Position numbers and translations under genes: made by a program. The notes under the pieces are model-generated. The model did no database searches and was not told the DNA's origin. It saw nothing but the letters and a program-made list of their open reading frames with translations. 64,000 nt of DNA, taken from Alphaproteobacteria bacterium HGW-Alphaproteobacteria-1 (GTDB lineage Bacteria; Pseudomonadota; Alphaproteobacteria; Rhodobacterales; Rhodobacteraceae). Position 1 is the first letter of the stretch, and each line of letters starts with the position of its first letter. Below, piece after piece: positions 53,551 through 64,000 of the stretch. The stretch is taken from the NCBI GenBank assembly GCA_002842985.1, contig PHEQ01000001.1, positions 186,001 to 250,000 on the forward strand, given 5' to 3'.

Positions 53551-54945
53551 TCAGATATGGATCACGCGCCCGTAGGCGTCCAGAACGCTTTCGTGCATCA
53601 TCTCGCTGAGGGTGGGATGCGGGAAGACCGTATTCATCAGGTCCTCCTCGGTCGTCTCAAGCTGACGGCCCACCACATAGCCCTGAATAAGTTCGGTCAC
53701 TTCCGCGCCGATCATATGCGCGCCGAGAAGTTCACCGGTTTTCGCATCAAATACGGTCTTGATCATACCTTCCGGCTCGCCAAGTGCAATCGCCTTGCCG
53801 TTGCCGATGAACGGAAAGCGGCCGACCTTGATTTCATGGCCTTTTTCCTTGGCCTTGGCCTCGGTCAGGCCGACGCTGGCCACCTGCGGATGGCAATAGG
53901 TGCAGCCTGCGATGCTCTCGGGCTTGACGGGGTGCGGATGGCCGCCCGCAATGAGTTCGGCCACCATCACGCCCTCGTGGCTGGCCTTGTGCGCGAGCCA
54001 CGGCGCGCCCGCGATATCGCCGATGGCATAGAGCCCCTCCACGCCGGTGCGGCAGTATTCATCGGTGATCACATGGGTGCGGTCAACCTTGACGCCCAAC
54101 TCTTCCAGCCCCAACCCCTCGGTATTGCCCACGATGCCGACGGCGGAAATCACCGTGTCGAACGCGTGCTTCTCGACCTTGCCGCCCATCTCGATATGGG
54201 CGGTGACGGTGCCCTTGCCACGGTCGAGTTGCTTGACCATGGCCTTTTCCATGATCTTCATGCCCTGTTTGGTAAAGGATTTCTTGGCGAATGCCGAAAT
54301 TTCGGCGTCCTCCACCGGCAGGATACGCTCCATCACCTCGACCACGGTCGTATCACAGCCCAGAGTGTTGTAGAAGCTGGCAAATTCGATACCGATGGCC
54401 CCCGATCCGATGACCAGAAGCTTTTTCGGCATCCGCGGCGGCACCAGCGCGTGCTTGTAGGTCCAGACCAGATCGCCGTCCGCCTCCAGCCCCGGCAATT
54501 CGCGGGCGCGCGCGCCCGTCGCCAGCACGATATGTCTGGCCTCAAGCTCCTGCGCGCCCTTGTCGGTCTTGACGCTGACGCGGCCCTTGGCGGGAAGGGT
54601 CGCCTCGCCCATCACCACCGTAACCTTGTTCTTTTTCATCAGATGCGCGACACCGCCGCTCAACTGCTTGGCCACATTGCGCGAGCGTTTCACCACCGCG
54701 TCGAGATCATAGCCGATACCGTCCGCCTTGAGGCCGAATTCCTTGGCGCGGTGCATGAGGTGAAAGACCTCGGAGGAGCGCAGCATCGCCTTGGTGGGGA
54801 TGCAGCCCCAGTTGAGGCAGATGCCGCCCATATGCTCGCGCTCTACAATGGCCACCTTGAGGCCAAGCTGCGCGCCGCGAATGGCGGCCACATAGCCCCC
54901 AGGCCCCGCCCCGATTACGATCATGTCAAAGCTTTGCGGCGCCAT
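53551..54945 (-). CDS. lpdA: Dihydrolipoyl dehydrogenase
   Basis: A 464-residue FAD enzyme, the E3 part of 2-oxo-acid dehydrogenase and glycine-cleavage complexes. ATG 54945 follows GGAGG. The redox disulfide is C43/C48 in GGICLNWGCIPTKAM, the FAD loop GAGPGGYVAA is at the start, and the catalytic His-Pro is in FPHPTLSEMMHE. No E1 or E2 gene is adjacent, so it may serve several complexes. Confidence 0.95.
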   Translation of the reverse strand: MAPQSFDMIVIGAGPGGYVAAIRGAQLGLKVAIVEREHMGGICLNWGCIPTKAMLRSSEVFHLMHRAKEFGLKADGIGYDLDAVVKRSRNVAKQLSGGVAHLMKKNKVTVVMGEATLPAKGRVSVKTDKGAQELEARHIVLATGARARELPGLEADGDLVWTYKHALVPPRMPKKLLVIGSGAIGIEFASFYNTLGCDTTVVEVMERILPVEDAEISAFAKKSFTKQGMKIMEKAMVKQLDRGKGTVTAHIEMGGKVEKHAFDTVISAVGIVGNTEGLGLEELGVKVDRTHVITDEYCRTGVEGLYAIGDIAGAPWLAHKASHEGVMVAELIAGGHPHPVKPESIAGCTYCHPQVASVGLTEAKAKEKGHEIKVGRFPFIGNGKAIALGEPEGMIKTVFDAKTGELLGAHMIGAEVTELIQGYVVGRQLETTEEDLMNTVFPHPTLSEMMHESVLDAYGRVIHI

Positions 54946-55057
54946 GCGATCCTCCATCCCCGAAAACTAGTTCAGCGTTAAACTATTTTCCGAAAGATCA
55001 CAACGCCGCATTGCAGCACAGGCCGGAAAACCTGCCATGCACGGGATGCAGGGCCGC

Positions 55058-55636
55058 TCAGGCGGCCTTTTGCACCTGCCGGACAAGCGCGCCATAACCG
55101 CCCTCATCCTCGAACATGCGTTCCGGCGCGGTCGAGGACCGGCCAAGCGCCGCGTTGCGATAGGGAAAGCGACCAAAGCGGCGGATCACCTCGCGGTGCG
55201 CGCGGGCATGAAGCAGGTTGCCCGGCCCGTGCTCCGGCATCCGCTCGCAGATGAGGCGAATGCAGCGCTCCTGATCGCAGAGGTTCTCGGAATGCATCAG
55301 GGGCAGGTAGAAAAATTGCCGCGCGGGCTCGTCTATGCGCATGTCCCAGCCCCGGTTGATCGCCACCTTGGCGGCCGTGAGCGCGGCGCGGTCGGTCTCG
55401 AAGGCGCGCGCCTGCTCGCGGAACATGTTGCGCGGAAATTGATCGCTCAGGATGATATAGGCCAGCGTCCCGGAGGGATATGTCAGCCACATCGCATAGG
55501 TGCCAGTGCGGACGCTCTCCCACGCCGAGAGAAACCGCGCCCGGATCTCCGCATCGAGCGCATCATCCTTCTCATACCAGCCCTTTGGCCCGACCTCATC
55601 GAGCCAGAAACGCAACACTTCATCGGGCGACACCAT
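55058..55636 (-). CDS. DUF924-family protein
   Basis: A 192-residue protein. The family pattern is clear: VLRFWLDEVGPKGWYEKDD, ILSDQFPRNMFR, FFYLPLMHSENLCDQERCI, and RFGRFPYRNAALGR. DUF924 proteins are alpha-helical, TPR-like and of unknown function. ATG 55636 starts it. It stands alone between lpdA and the MFS gene. Confidence 0.9.
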   Translation of the reverse strand: MVSPDEVLRFWLDEVGPKGWYEKDDALDAEIRARFLSAWESVRTGTYAMWLTYPSGTLAYIILSDQFPRNMFREQARAFETDRAALTAAKVAINRGWDMRIDEPARQFFYLPLMHSENLCDQERCIRLICERMPEHGPGNLLHARAHREVIRRFGRFPYRNAALGRSSTAPERMFEDEGGYGALVRQVQKAA

Positions 55637-55722
55637 GGGATATCCCTCGCTTTCCCTGTCACATTACGGTCATGCTACACGCAAACTTAGGCATTTCTTA
55701 GTAAAATGTTACTTCAACAGGG

Positions 55723-56994
55723 TCATGATTCGTCGCTTTTGGCGGAATCTTCGGCATCCTGAGCCGCTTCGATGGCAATTTCCTGCGCAAACTCCACCGC
55801 CATGGGCGAGGAGGAGGGCGAAACCGGCATGTATCTGTCGGTCTGCGCGGGCAAGGGGGCCGCGCGCTGCGTCATGCGGTAAAGCGCATAAACCACGAGC
55901 GCGGCCATCAGCACCGCAATATAGAGGAAATAGCCGGATGGCCCCATCACACCCATCATCCAGCCCACCATCAGCGGCCCGGCAATCGCGCCCAGCCCGT
56001 TGATGAACACCATGCCGCCAGCCGCGGCGGCCATGTCGTCATGCTCCAGAAAGTCGTTGGTATAGGCGATGAGCAGCGAATAGAGCGGGTTCGACGAGCC
56101 GCCCACCAGAAAAGCCGCCACCAGCAGCAGCCGGTAATCCCCCGCCGAGGCCATGCCCAGCACCGCGCCCAGCGCCGTGACCAGCGACACGCCGGCGATG
56201 AGCTTGCGCCGGTCCATCCGGTCCGAGAGCCAGCCAAGCGGGTATTGCGCCAGCACCGCGCCGATATAGAACGAGGCGACAAAGGCCGATATCTGCCCGA
56301 CGCTCAGCCCCGCCTCGGCCCCGTAGACGGCGGCCATGCCGAATTGCGCGGCAAAGACGCCCCCGGTGAGAAGCATCCCCACGCAGCCCAGCGGCGAGAT
56401 TTCCAATATCCGGCGCAGCGACAACGGCTTGGTCGAATCAAAGGCGGGCGTCGGGCTGACCGACAAGAGGATCGGCGCGAACGCGAGCGACACCAGCACC
56501 GAGGGAATGACAAAGAGCACATAGCCCGACGGGTCCGCCAGCACCATCAGGCCCTGCGCCGAGACGATGCCGATCATCTGAACGATCATGTAGAGCGACA
56601 GCGCCTTGCCGCGCGTGGCGTTGGTGGCGGAATTGTTCAGCCAGCTTTCGGCGGTCACATAGACCCCCGAGAAACAGAACCCGATCAGCACCCGGCCCAC
56701 GGCCCAGGCCCAGGGCTCGGTGATCGTGGGATAGAGGATCAGCACCGCCGATATCATCGAGCCGAGCGCGGCAAAGACCCGCACATGGCCAACGCGGCGG
56801 ATCATCTCGGGTGCCATGCGCGATCCGAACAGGAACCCCAGGAAATAGGCCGACATGACCACCGACATCTCGTAGGTGGAAAAGCCCTCGAGCGCGCCGC
56901 GCACCCCCAGAAGCGTGCCCTGCATGCCGTTGCCGACCTGCAAGAGCATCATCCCAAGAAGCAGCGCCCACGCACCTGAAAGGACCTTCAGCAT
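55723..56994 (-). CDS. MFS transporter, YcaD-like
   Basis: A 423-residue membrane protein with about 12 helices. The MFS motif A equivalent is GWLSDRMDRRKLIAG. The opening LKVLSGAWALLLGMMLLQVGNGMQGTLLGVRG is typical of the YcaD-like group. The C-terminal ~45 residues are acidic and soluble. ATG 56994 is used. The substrate is unknown. Confidence 0.85.
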   Translation of the reverse strand: MLKVLSGAWALLLGMMLLQVGNGMQGTLLGVRGALEGFSTYEMSVVMSAYFLGFLFGSRMAPEMIRRVGHVRVFAALGSMISAVLILYPTITEPWAWAVGRVLIGFCFSGVYVTAESWLNNSATNATRGKALSLYMIVQMIGIVSAQGLMVLADPSGYVLFVIPSVLVSLAFAPILLSVSPTPAFDSTKPLSLRRILEISPLGCVGMLLTGGVFAAQFGMAAVYGAEAGLSVGQISAFVASFYIGAVLAQYPLGWLSDRMDRRKLIAGVSLVTALGAVLGMASAGDYRLLLVAAFLVGGSSNPLYSLLIAYTNDFLEHDDMAAAAGGMVFINGLGAIAGPLMVGWMMGVMGPSGYFLYIAVLMAALVVYALYRMTQRAAPLPAQTDRYMPVSPSSSPMAVEFAQEIAIEAAQDAEDSAKSDES

Positions 56995-57059
56995 CGTTTC
57001 CCCTTTCCATCCGCCCCACCCTGTCGCCGGGTCGCGCACGCCGCACCGCCAATTGCGAC

Positions 57060-58139
57060 TCAATCCGTCGCGGTCGCGCCCGCCCTGTCAGGCTTTGGCG
57101 CCGGGATCAACAGCGACGCGTCGCCATAGGAGAAGAAACGGTATCCTTCGGTTATGGCATGGGCATAGAGCGCGCGGATGCGCGCGGCCCCCATCAGCGC
57201 CGAGACAAGCATCATGAGCGTCGATTTCGGCAGATGGAAATTCGTCATCAGCGCATCGGTGACGCGAAACTCGAAACCGGGATAGATGAAGATGTCGGTC
57301 TCGCCCTGCCACGCCGCGATCTTGCCGGTCTCGTGCGCCGCCGTCTCGATCAGGCGCAGCGCGGTGGTGCCCACGGGGATCACGCGCCCGCCCGCGGCCT
57401 TGGTCGCGGCAATCTCGGCGGCGGCCTGCGCGTTCACCTCGCCCCATTCGGCGTGCATCCTGTGGGTGGTGATGTCCTCGACCTTTACCGGAAGGAAGGT
57501 GCCCGCCCCGACATGAAGCGTGACATGGGAAAAGCTCACACCGCGCGCCGCCAGATCGGCCAGCACCACCTCGTCGAAATGCAAGGATGCAGTCGGGGCG
57601 GCCACGGCGCCGGGGCGGCGCGCCCAGACGGTCTGATAATCCTCGCGGTCCTGCGCATCGGCGGGGCGGCGCGCGGCGATATAGGGCGGCAGGGGCATGG
57701 CCCCGGCGGCATTGAGGGCAGTGTCGAAATCCGCGCCCGCGAGGTTGAAGCGCAGCCGCGCCTGCCCCTCCTCGCGCGCCTCGAGCGTGGCCGAGAGCGT
57801 GTCCGAGAAGACCACAGCCTCACCCTCGCGCAGTTTTCTCAGCGGCTTGACCAGCGCCGACCATGTGCCGTCGGCCTGCGGCTCAAGCAGCGTCACCTCG
57901 ATACGCGCGCCCTGCCCGCCCGCGCGCGCGCGGTGCCCCGAAAGGCGCGCGGGGATCACCTTCGTGTCGTTGAGCACCAGCCGGTCGCCGGCGCGCAGCC
58001 AGTGCCCCAGATCGGCCACGGTGCTGTCGGTGATCGTGTCTTCCCGCGCCACCAGCAACCGCGCGGCACGGCGCGGGCGGGCGGGCCGCGTGGCAATCAG
58101 CGCCTCGGGCAGATCGAAATCGAAATCAGCCAGCTTCAT
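57060..58139 (-). CDS. queA: S-adenosylmethionine:tRNA ribosyltransferase-isomerase
   Basis: A 359-residue enzyme that makes epoxyqueuosine in tRNA from SAM and preQ1. The N-terminus [22 protein letters not shown] and the [27 protein letters not shown] and [10 protein letters not shown] motifs are diagnostic. Its ATG overlaps the stop of the upstream giant AsmA-like gene by ATGA. Confidence 0.96.
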   Translation of the reverse strand: MKLADFDFDLPEALIATRPARPRRAARLLVAREDTITDSTVADLGHWLRAGDRLVLNDTKVIPARLSGHRARAGGQGARIEVTLLEPQADGTWSALVKPLRKLREGEAVVFSDTLSATLEAREEGQARLRFNLAGADFDTALNAAGAMPLPPYIAARRPADAQDREDYQTVWARRPGAVAAPTASLHFDEVVLADLAARGVSFSHVTLHVGAGTFLPVKVEDITTHRMHAEWGEVNAQAAAEIAATKAAGGRVIPVGTTALRLIETAAHETGKIAAWQGETDIFIYPGFEFRVTDALMTNFHLPKSTLMMLVSALMGAARIRALYAHAITEGYRFFSYGDASLLIPAPKPDRAGATATD

Positions 58140-61100
58140 CTATCGTTTCTCTCAAAGTCATCGGGGGCGCGCGGCGTGACGCTCTGCCCCGAGACGGCGG
58201 GCGGCGCGCCCTCCACCTGCGGCGCGGGCCGCCGGAACATCTCGCGCAGAAAGCCGGGGGCAAGCGCCGAGAGGGGATTGACCGCCACCACCGGATTGTC
58301 AACCGACCCACGCAGCGTGAAGTTGAACCCGATCAGCCCCTCGCCCGCGCGCGCCGTCAGCGCCCCGCCGATGGCGTTGAGCACGTAAACCGGCGAGAGC
58401 ACGCCCTGCATGTCCATGCGCTTGCGCGTCAGATCGAAAAACCCGTCCATGGAAATGCCGACCGAGGCCCCGACAGCACTGCCCTCCAGCAGCGTGAGGC
58501 GATCGGGCGTAAGGCGAAACCGCGCCGCCACCTCGGCGAAATGCAGCCCCTGCCCGTTGAGCTGTTCCAGCAGCCCCACGACACTGACCGCGTTGAGAAG
58601 CGTCGAGAGCATCGGCGCGCGCTTGATGCGGATCTGCTCGATGGCGAGCACCCCGTCATAACTGCCCTCGCCCGGTGCGGGCCTGAGCGACATGTCGAGA
58701 GTGCCACCGCGCGCGTCCTGCAACATGTCCGCCGCCGCCAGAAGCGCGCCTGCGTTCTGCGCGCGGATGCGGAACGCGCTGCGCCCGGCCATCGGCACGA
58801 TGTCGCCGGTTATGTCGGCCTTGCCGTTCACCTGCGCCGTAAAGCGGCCCTGCGCCCCGCCGCGCGTATCGAGATCGGCCCGGAACCCGGTCAGCGCGAT
58901 GCTGTCGGTGATGCGCAATTCGTCAAGGCGCAGGCTGACCGGACCGCCCTCGCCGGTGCCGTCCCCCAAAGAGCCGCGCCGCAGATCGACGCGGCCGCCC
59001 GTCACCTCCACACCCGGTGTCACGTTCGCGCCGCGCCCGATCAGCGCCGCCTGCACATCGAGCCAGTCGCCCAGTTCAAGCCGGGTGAAGCGCGCCGCCT
59101 CCAGCGTGCCCTGCGGCGTCAGACGCACCTCGCCGCGCGCCCGAAGCCCGCCCGCGTCTATGGCCAGCGTGTCGATCTTTGGTGGCGTGCCGAGGGTTGC
59201 CGCCACATCCAGCCGACCGGTGGCCCCTTGCGACAGCGCCCAGCCAAGCTCGGGGATGCGCAGCCCCAGCCCCGCCAGATCGGAGGTAAGCGCCAGTTGC
59301 CCCGCGCCCGCCTTGGGCAGCGCGATCTCGATCACGCCCTGCCCCCGTCCCGACACCGCACCGGGCGGCAGGCCGATCGCGAACTCGTCGATGAATGCCT
59401 GCGACAGCTCGACCGTGCCACGCACCCGGCTTTCGCCGTCCGTGCCGAGACCGAGCGGCAGGGTCCAGGCCCCCGAAAACGGCACCTGACCCAGCCGCGC
59501 GTCTCCGCCGATCTCGAGTCCGGTATTGTCGGCCGCAACACCGAGGGTTTCGGCGCTCAACACCCGCCCCTCAACCAGGGTTTCACTGCGCACGCCCGAA
59601 AGCGTGCCGCGCATGTCAAAGGCCACCTCCTCGGTTGTCAGCCCCTTCTTGAGCAACAGATCGAGCCGTCCTTCGAGGTCGGCGCGCCCCTCGGCCAGTG
59701 TCACCGCGCGCCCGGCTTTCGAGATGAAGCGAAAGGGCGGCGCGTCGAGCAGCGACAGCGCGGCGGTGATCGGGCCGCGCACGCGCAGATGCGCCTCGGC
59801 GGGCGTCTCCTTGATGCGCAGGTCGGGGATGATGAAGGAGGTGCCGGAAATATCAAGCTGCCCACCCGTTTCAGGGGTGACATGCCCGCTCTCGGCAAAG
59901 ATGCCGAGCCGGTTGTCACGGATCGAGCCATGGCCCGCCGCGCCCTCGATGGGGGGCACATCGCGCACGTAGACGGTCGAGAACTCAGCGAAGTCGAAGC
60001 CCAGAAAGGCATCGGGCGGCGCATCGGGTGTCACGCTCAGGGCCAGTTGAATGTCGCTCAACCGTGCCGCCAGCACGTTCTCGGCCAACCAGGCGCGCGC
60101 CTTGTCCTTTATCGTCAGGGGCCAGAGCGCAAGCAATCGCTCCGGCGTGATCGCATCCATCCGCCCCTCGACCACGGCCGACCAGCCCGTGACCTCGGCC
60201 CGCGCGCGGCCTCTCAGGCGCAGCACCTGCCCCTCATCGCGCAGCCGAAAATCGCCCAGGTCAAACGCGAAGGGCGCGAAATCCAGCCTGATATCGGCCC
60301 CGGCCCCCTCGAAGATCACCGGTTCAGGATAGAGGCCCGCCGGATTGGCCGCGATCTCGCCCAGCCGGATCTGCGCCGCGAGCCCGCTGGGCCAGCCTGT
60401 CTCCATGCCGATAAGCCGCGCGCGTCCTTCGGCGCGGGCACTGCCCCAATCGCTTTCGACCGAAAGCTCGTTGAATGTGATCTCCTGCGCGTCCGGATCA
60501 TAGGTCAGGTAGCTGCGCGCCGACCGGAACGGAATCGGCGCCGTCGCCGGATTGGGGCGCAGCGCGCCGTTGCCGATCTGAAGCGTGGCACTGAGCGGCC
60601 CGAGCCGTCCGTCCTCATCAACGCCGGCGCGCAACGCGCCGGAAATCGGCGCCTCCAGCGCGCCCAGCCACGCAAGCGCCGGAGATTGTCCGGCGATCTC
60701 GCGCGCGGGCCAGTCCTCGAAGCGGATGCCGATATCCGCCGCCGCGTCATCGACCCGGCCCTGATAGCTCAACTCCAGCGAACTGGCATAGCCGCGTGCG
60801 CCCAACACGGTGACGTTGCCGCGCAGCGCAATGGTGTCGCCATCGCGGGTGAGCGCCGCCCGTCCACCATCGGCGGACCACACCACGCCCGAGCGCGCAT
60901 CCTCGTAGCGCAGGCTGATGTTCTCGGCGCGCACCTCGCGCAGCGCGGCAAGCGCGGGCTGCGCCAGCATCGCGCCGATCTGTTCGGTCAGCGGCCTGTC
61001 GCTCGTGGGATGTCGCCCGGTGCCGTTTCCACCCTCGAAAGCGACCGACAATTCGCCGGTCTTGCGCCGCCAGAGCGCCAGTCGTCCACCGTCAAGCTTC

Positions 61101-61507
61101 ACCTGCGACAGCTTTACCTCGCCATTGAAAAGCGCCGCGCGCGACAGCGTGACCTCGAGCGCGGCCAAATCAATCAGCGGCGCGCCACCCGCATCGCGCA
61201 AGCTCACGCCGCGCAAGCTGACGCGCGGTGACATCCGCTCACCCAGCCCCAGCCCCAGCGTCTGAAACGTCAGCCGGTGTTCGGGCAGCGCCGTGCTGAT
61301 TTCCTGCGCCACGCGGTCACGCAACCAGCCCGGCGCGTCTATCCCCGCCGCCAGCACCGCAAGGAGCGTCACGGCAAGCACCGCGACAAGGGTCGCACAG
61401 CTAAGACAGAATTGACCCAGATGGTGCAGCGTCGCGCGCGCCCACGGGCGGTGCGCGCCCGGCGGGGGCGCGGGCGCGGCGGGGGCTGGCGTCTTGGTTT
61501 CGGTCAT
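58136..61507 (-). CDS. Giant AsmA-like (YhdP/DUF3971-type) envelope protein
   Basis: A 1123-residue protein starting at ATG 61507; a GTG at 61552 is possible. A Pro/Ala-rich cytosolic tail precedes one transmembrane helix (about residues 34-54). A long periplasmic beta-rich region follows, with a DUF3971-type middle and an AsmA-type C-terminal part ([24 protein letters not shown]). Proteins of this class form hydrophobic grooves and move phospholipids between membranes. It is cotranscribed with queA. Confidence 0.82.
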   Translation of the reverse strand: MTETKTPAPAAPAPPPGAHRPWARATLHHLGQFCLSCATLVAVLAVTLLAVLAAGIDAPGWLRDRVAQEISTALPEHRLTFQTLGLGLGERMSPRVSLRGVSLRDAGGAPLIDLAALEVTLSRAALFNGEVKLSQVKLDGGRLALWRRKTGELSVAFEGGNGTGRHPTSDRPLTEQIGAMLAQPALAALREVRAENISLRYEDARSGVVWSADGGRAALTRDGDTIALRGNVTVLGARGYASSLELSYQGRVDDAAADIGIRFEDWPAREIAGQSPALAWLGALEAPISGALRAGVDEDGRLGPLSATLQIGNGALRPNPATAPIPFRSARSYLTYDPDAQEITFNELSVESDWGSARAEGRARLIGMETGWPSGLAAQIRLGEIAANPAGLYPEPVIFEGAGADIRLDFAPFAFDLGDFRLRDEGQVLRLRGRARAEVTGWSAVVEGRMDAITPERLLALWPLTIKDKARAWLAENVLAARLSDIQLALSVTPDAPPDAFLGFDFAEFSTVYVRDVPPIEGAAGHGSIRDNRLGIFAESGHVTPETGGQLDISGTSFIIPDLRIKETPAEAHLRVRGPITAALSLLDAPPFRFISKAGRAVTLAEGRADLEGRLDLLLKKGLTTEEVAFDMRGTLSGVRSETLVEGRVLSAETLGVAADNTGLEIGGDARLGQVPFSGAWTLPLGLGTDGESRVRGTVELSQAFIDEFAIGLPPGAVSGRGQGVIEIALPKAGAGQLALTSDLAGLGLRIPELGWALSQGATGRLDVAATLGTPPKIDTLAIDAGGLRARGEVRLTPQGTLEAARFTRLELGDWLDVQAALIGRGANVTPGVEVTGGRVDLRRGSLGDGTGEGGPVSLRLDELRITDSIALTGFRADLDTRGGAQGRFTAQVNGKADITGDIVPMAGRSAFRIRAQNAGALLAAADMLQDARGGTLDMSLRPAPGEGSYDGVLAIEQIRIKRAPMLSTLLNAVSVVGLLEQLNGQGLHFAEVAARFRLTPDRLTLLEGSAVGASVGISMDGFFDLTRKRMDMQGVLSPVYVLNAIGGALTARAGEGLIGFNFTLRGSVDNPVVAVNPLSALAPGFLREMFRRPAPQVEGAPPAVSGQSVTPRAPDDFERNDR

Positions 61508-61622
61508 CTGTTCCGGTTTGGGGGCTGTGGTTTGGCCCCGGCTCTGCCTCACGACTTTATTCTCGCCTTTTGCGGCCTAATATGGAACTCACAATTTCGC
61601 ATCACAAGCCCGAGAGGTTTCC

Positions 61623-62084
61623 ATGACCGACACGCCCGATCTTGCCCCCGATGTAACCCTGCCGCGCGATGGTGGCGGCACGGTCAGTATTGCCGCCTTG
61701 CGTGGTGCGCCGGTGGTGCTGTTCTTCTACCCGCGCGATGACACCTCGGGATGCACCAGGGAGGCGGTGGCCTTTTCTGGTCTCAAGGCCGAGTTTGACG
61801 CACTCGGCGCGCAGGTTTTCGGCATTTCCAAGGACAGCGTCGCCAGCCACGAGAAATTCCGCGACAAGCACGGCCTGACCCTCCCGCTTCTGTCGGACGA
61901 GGGCAGCGATGTCTGCGAACGGTTCGGCGTGTGGAAGGAAAAAAGCATGTATGGCAAGACATTCTGGGGCATCGAACGCGCGACCTTCCTGATCGACGCC
62001 GAAGGCCGGATCGCGCGGGAATGGCGCAAGGTCAAGGTGCCGGGCCATGCCGAGGAGGTGCTCGAGGCGGTGCGCGCACTGTGA
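61623..62084 (+). CDS. bcp: Thiol peroxidase of the Bcp/PrxQ family
   Basis: A 153-residue peroxiredoxin that reduces hydroperoxides with thioredoxin. The peroxidatic cysteine is in PRDDTSGCTREAVAF; the resolving cysteine of some members (five residues later) is absent, so it may be a one-Cys type or resolve through the later cysteine in DVCERFG. It is followed at once by the DUF455 gene. Confidence 0.93.
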   Translation: MTDTPDLAPDVTLPRDGGGTVSIAALRGAPVVLFFYPRDDTSGCTREAVAFSGLKAEFDALGAQVFGISKDSVASHEKFRDKHGLTLPLLSDEGSDVCERFGVWKEKSMYGKTFWGIERATFLIDAEGRIAREWRKVKVPGHAEEVLEAVRAL

Positions 62085-62086
62085 GC

Positions 62087-62905
62087 ATGACGCTGGCGCA
62101 AATGGCCGTCGCGGTGCTGCGCACAGCCGACGGGCGAGAAAAAACCACACTGTCTCGCCAGTACGCCGCGACATGGCGGGCGGCGCGGGCGGGTGGCGCG
62201 GCCTTGACCGTTGGGCGCGCCACCCCACCCGACCGCCCCGCGCGCCCGAGCAAACCAGATCTGCGCGATCCGCGCGACGTACCCCGCCGCCGCCCCGGCA
62301 GCGCGCAGGGCCGCATTGCCATGCTGCACGCCGTGGCACATATCGAGTTGAACGCGGTGGACCTTCACTGGGACATCATCGCGCGCTTCACCGATACCCC
62401 CATGCCGCTCGGGTTCTATGATGACTGGGTGACAGCGGCGGACGAGGAATCAAAGCATTTCAACCTTCTGTGCGACTGTCTTGAGGAGATGGGCAGCCAT
62501 TACGGCGCCCTGCCCGCCCATGCCGGCATGTGGCGCGCCGCCGAGGACACAGCCCATGACCTTATGGGCCGTCTTGCCGTCGTGCCCATGGTGCTCGAGG
62601 CGCGCGGGCTTGACGTGACGCCCGGTATGATCGCGCTCTTCGAAGGGGCGGGCCTGACCTCGGCGGTCGCGGCGCTGCGCGTGATCTATGCCGAGGAGGT
62701 GCATCACGTTGCCTATGGCTCCAAGTGGTTTCACTTTCTCTGCGGGCGTCACGACCTCGACCCCAAGGAGATATTTCACGAGCTGGTGCGGCGCTATTTT
62801 CACGGCCAGCTCAAGCCGCCCTTCAACGAGGAAAAGCGCGCCGAGGCCGGTTTGCCGCCAGATTTCTACTGGCCGCTGGCCGAGGCGCGCGCGGCGAAAG
62901 CCTGA
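62087..62905 (+). CDS. DUF455 ferritin-like protein
   Basis: A 272-residue protein. ATG 62087 is used; a GTG at 62081 would overlap the bcp stop. Ferritin-like metal-binding helices are suggested by AHIELNAVDLHWD, DEESKHFNLL, LEARGLDV and YAEEVHHVAYG, which supply paired Glu/His residues for a di-metal site. DUF455 members include a tRNA-modifying MiaE-like branch; the exact reaction here is unknown. Pairing with a peroxidase is conserved in related genomes as far as I recall. Confidence 0.82.
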   Translation: MTLAQMAVAVLRTADGREKTTLSRQYAATWRAARAGGAALTVGRATPPDRPARPSKPDLRDPRDVPRRRPGSAQGRIAMLHAVAHIELNAVDLHWDIIARFTDTPMPLGFYDDWVTAADEESKHFNLLCDCLEEMGSHYGALPAHAGMWRAAEDTAHDLMGRLAVVPMVLEARGLDVTPGMIALFEGAGLTSAVAALRVIYAEEVHHVAYGSKWFHFLCGRHDLDPKEIFHELVRRYFHGQLKPPFNEEKRAEAGLPPDFYWPLAEARAAKA

Positions 62906-63083
62906 CCAATTGCGCACGGCAATCGGCGAAAATTCGCCAAGCGGGCGGAATACCACCTATAAATCGGCCCCTTGTGGTCAAAAACCTTGCCCACCCTGTC
63001 CCCGCTGTCTAAGCACCTGACCAAGACGCCCGGCACCGCGCCAAGAGCGTCACCCGGGAAGGACAGGAAGGACGACCATCCGC

Positions 63084-64000
63084 GTGCGCACACGATTTGC
63101 CATAAGACTGCATGACATGCTGGAACGCCATTTCCCCGAACGTCGGGTCTTCTTGCGTTCGGACAAGGATACGCGCTTCATCCGGCTGCGCCCCGCGACA
63201 CAGCTGATCGCCGCCGCCGGGGCCGCAGCCATTGTCGCCTGGGCGATCATCGCGACCTCGGTTCTGGTGATGGATTCCATCGGCGCGGGCAATTTCCGCG
63301 AACAGGCCAAGCGCGATCTGCAAGGCTATGAAAACCGCCTCAATGCACTTGCCTCCGAGCGCGACAAGCGCGCACAGGAGGCGGTGGCGGCGCAGGAACG
63401 GTTTTCATCGGCGCTGGCGCAGATTTCCGCGATGCAATCCGAGCTTTTGCGGTCCGAGACCCGGCGGCGCGAGCTTGAAACCGGGATCGAGGTGATCCAG
63501 TCCACGCTGCGCCGCACCATGACCGAGCGCGAGGTCGCCGCGCGAGAGGCCGAGCGCCTCGCCGCCGCGCTCGAGAGCGGCGGCGCCCTGCCCGAGGCAG
63601 GCGGCAACGGATCGGGCGATGCGACGGTGGATTTCCTCTCGGCGGCGCTCGCAGATGCGGCGCGCGAGCGTGACCAGACGCTTGCCGATGCCGACGAGGC
63701 CCTGCGTCAGGCCGAGGACATGGCCTATGAGCTGCGCCTCGTGAACGAGCGTAACGCCGAGATTTTCGGCCAGCTCGAAGATGCCATGACCATCTCGGTC
63801 GAGCCGCTGGAACGGATGTTCCGCAATGCGGGCCTCGACCCGGACCGCCTCATCAACACGGTGCGGCGCGGCTATTCGGGGCGCGGCGGACCGCTCATGC
63901 CGATCTCGCTATCGACGCGGGGCGAGGCGCCGTCGCCCGAGGCCGAGCGCGCCAACCGCATCCTTGGACGGCTCGACGAGTTGCACCTCTACCGTCTGGC
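63084..64000 (+). CDS. DUF5930-M23 family peptidase, 3' end beyond window
   Basis: An open frame from GTG 63084 to the window end (305 codons), following a GGAAGGA site. The N-terminus MRTRFAIRLHDMLERHFPERRVFLRSD and DTRFIRLRP match the DUF5930 domain. A transmembrane helix at about 47-66 and a long periplasmic coiled coil (about 75-215) follow, as in EnvC/NlpD-like division peptidase regulators. The M23 zinc-peptidase domain expected at the C-terminus lies outside the window. The protein probably acts on peptidoglycan. Confidence 0.88.
   Translation, partial: MRTRFAIRLHDMLERHFPERRVFLRSDKDTRFIRLRPATQLIAAAGAAAIVAWAIIATSVLVMDSIGAGNFREQAKRDLQGYENRLNALASERDKRAQEAVAAQERFSSALAQISAMQSELLRSETRRRELETGIEVIQSTLRRTMTEREVAAREAERLAAALESGGALPEAGGNGSGDATVDFLSAALADAARERDQTLADADEALRQAEDMAYELRLVNERNAEIFGQLEDAMTISVEPLERMFRNAGLDPDRLINTVRRGYSGRGGPLMPISLSTRGEAPSPEAERANRILGRLDELHLYRL

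Noticed and set aside
58541..61231. 896-residue plus-strand open frame opposite the AsmA-like gene
   Set aside because: Antisense shadow; translated sequence is Arg/Gln/His-rich without domain features, while the minus-strand product shows a transmembrane helix and AsmA-like repeats.
62909..62938. Two small dyads (ATTGC/GCAAT and GGCGAA/TTCGCC) after the DUF455 gene
   Set aside because: Stems of only 5-6 bp without a T-run are too weak to call a terminator.

Overview
The window is about 64 kb of GC-rich chromosome. Protein families, gene order and codon use point to a Rhodobacterales (Roseobacter/Rhodobacter-type) alphaproteobacterium. Supporting clues are the DUF5930-M23 peptidase, a RSP_2648-type PIN protein, the suf operon with Yip1-like genes, a Mcd-type acyl-CoA dehydrogenase of the ethylmalonyl-CoA pathway, and a xoxF-adhI-fghA methanol/formaldehyde cluster. 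No phage, IS element, CRISPR array or rRNA was seen. No stretch over 300 bases lacks a gene; the longest gaps are 258 bp (18231-18488), 195 bp (42674-42868) and 190 bp (45618-45807).

Layout. 1-5.6 kb is housekeeping: the 3' part of speE, an FkbM-type methyltransferase, pth, a serine hydrolase, a DUF2237 protein, a CMD/AhpD-like protein and trpB. 5.6-27 kb is one large quinoprotein methanol-oxidation island. An OmpR-type response regulator precedes pqqABCDE, and a sensor kinase follows it convergently. A nine-gene minus-strand operon (18230 down to 11421) encodes two ABC systems plus small exported proteins. A divergent pair encodes an SRPBCC protein and a second beta-propeller. Then come xoxF-xoxG-xoxJ with a CXXCW-type rhodanese, and finally adhI-fghA-cytochrome c. 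27-34 kb holds a PIN protein, an RlmI-like methyltransferase, a lipoprotein, glnE and a YbaK-type deacylase. 33-41 kb is the outer-membrane biogenesis operon lptF-lptG-lptD-surA-pdxA-rsmA, with pepA-holC divergent. 42.8-45.9 kb has mcd, a TSUP permease, tRNA-Ser(GGA) and tRNA-Arg(CCG). 45.9-53.5 kb is the suf Fe-S operon. 53.5-64 kb has lpdA, a DUF924 protein, an MFS transporter, queA, a giant AsmA-like protein, bcp, a DUF455 protein and the start of a DUF5930-M23 peptidase.

How the genes work together. XoxF carries the extra aspartate (DYD) that marks lanthanide-dependent methanol dehydrogenases. Electrons would pass to XoxG and possibly the c550-like cytochrome. Formaldehyde would be handled by glutathione-dependent AdhI and FghA. 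PqqA-E make the cofactor. The operon at 11.4-18.2 kb resembles genes linked to PQQ-alcohol-dehydrogenase systems and to lanthanide uptake in other bacteria (lut of Methylorubrum, pedA1A2BC of Pseudomonas). It adds a complete NMT1-type importer, an acidic PepSY-like protein with an EF-hand-like loop, and a cupredoxin-like protein without copper ligands. A 15-bp palindrome with near-identical arms lies upstream of pqqA and exactly midway in the divergent promoter of the ABC operon, suggesting co-regulation. These are the strongest candidates for new biology here. The transport substrate and the regulator are inferred, not shown.
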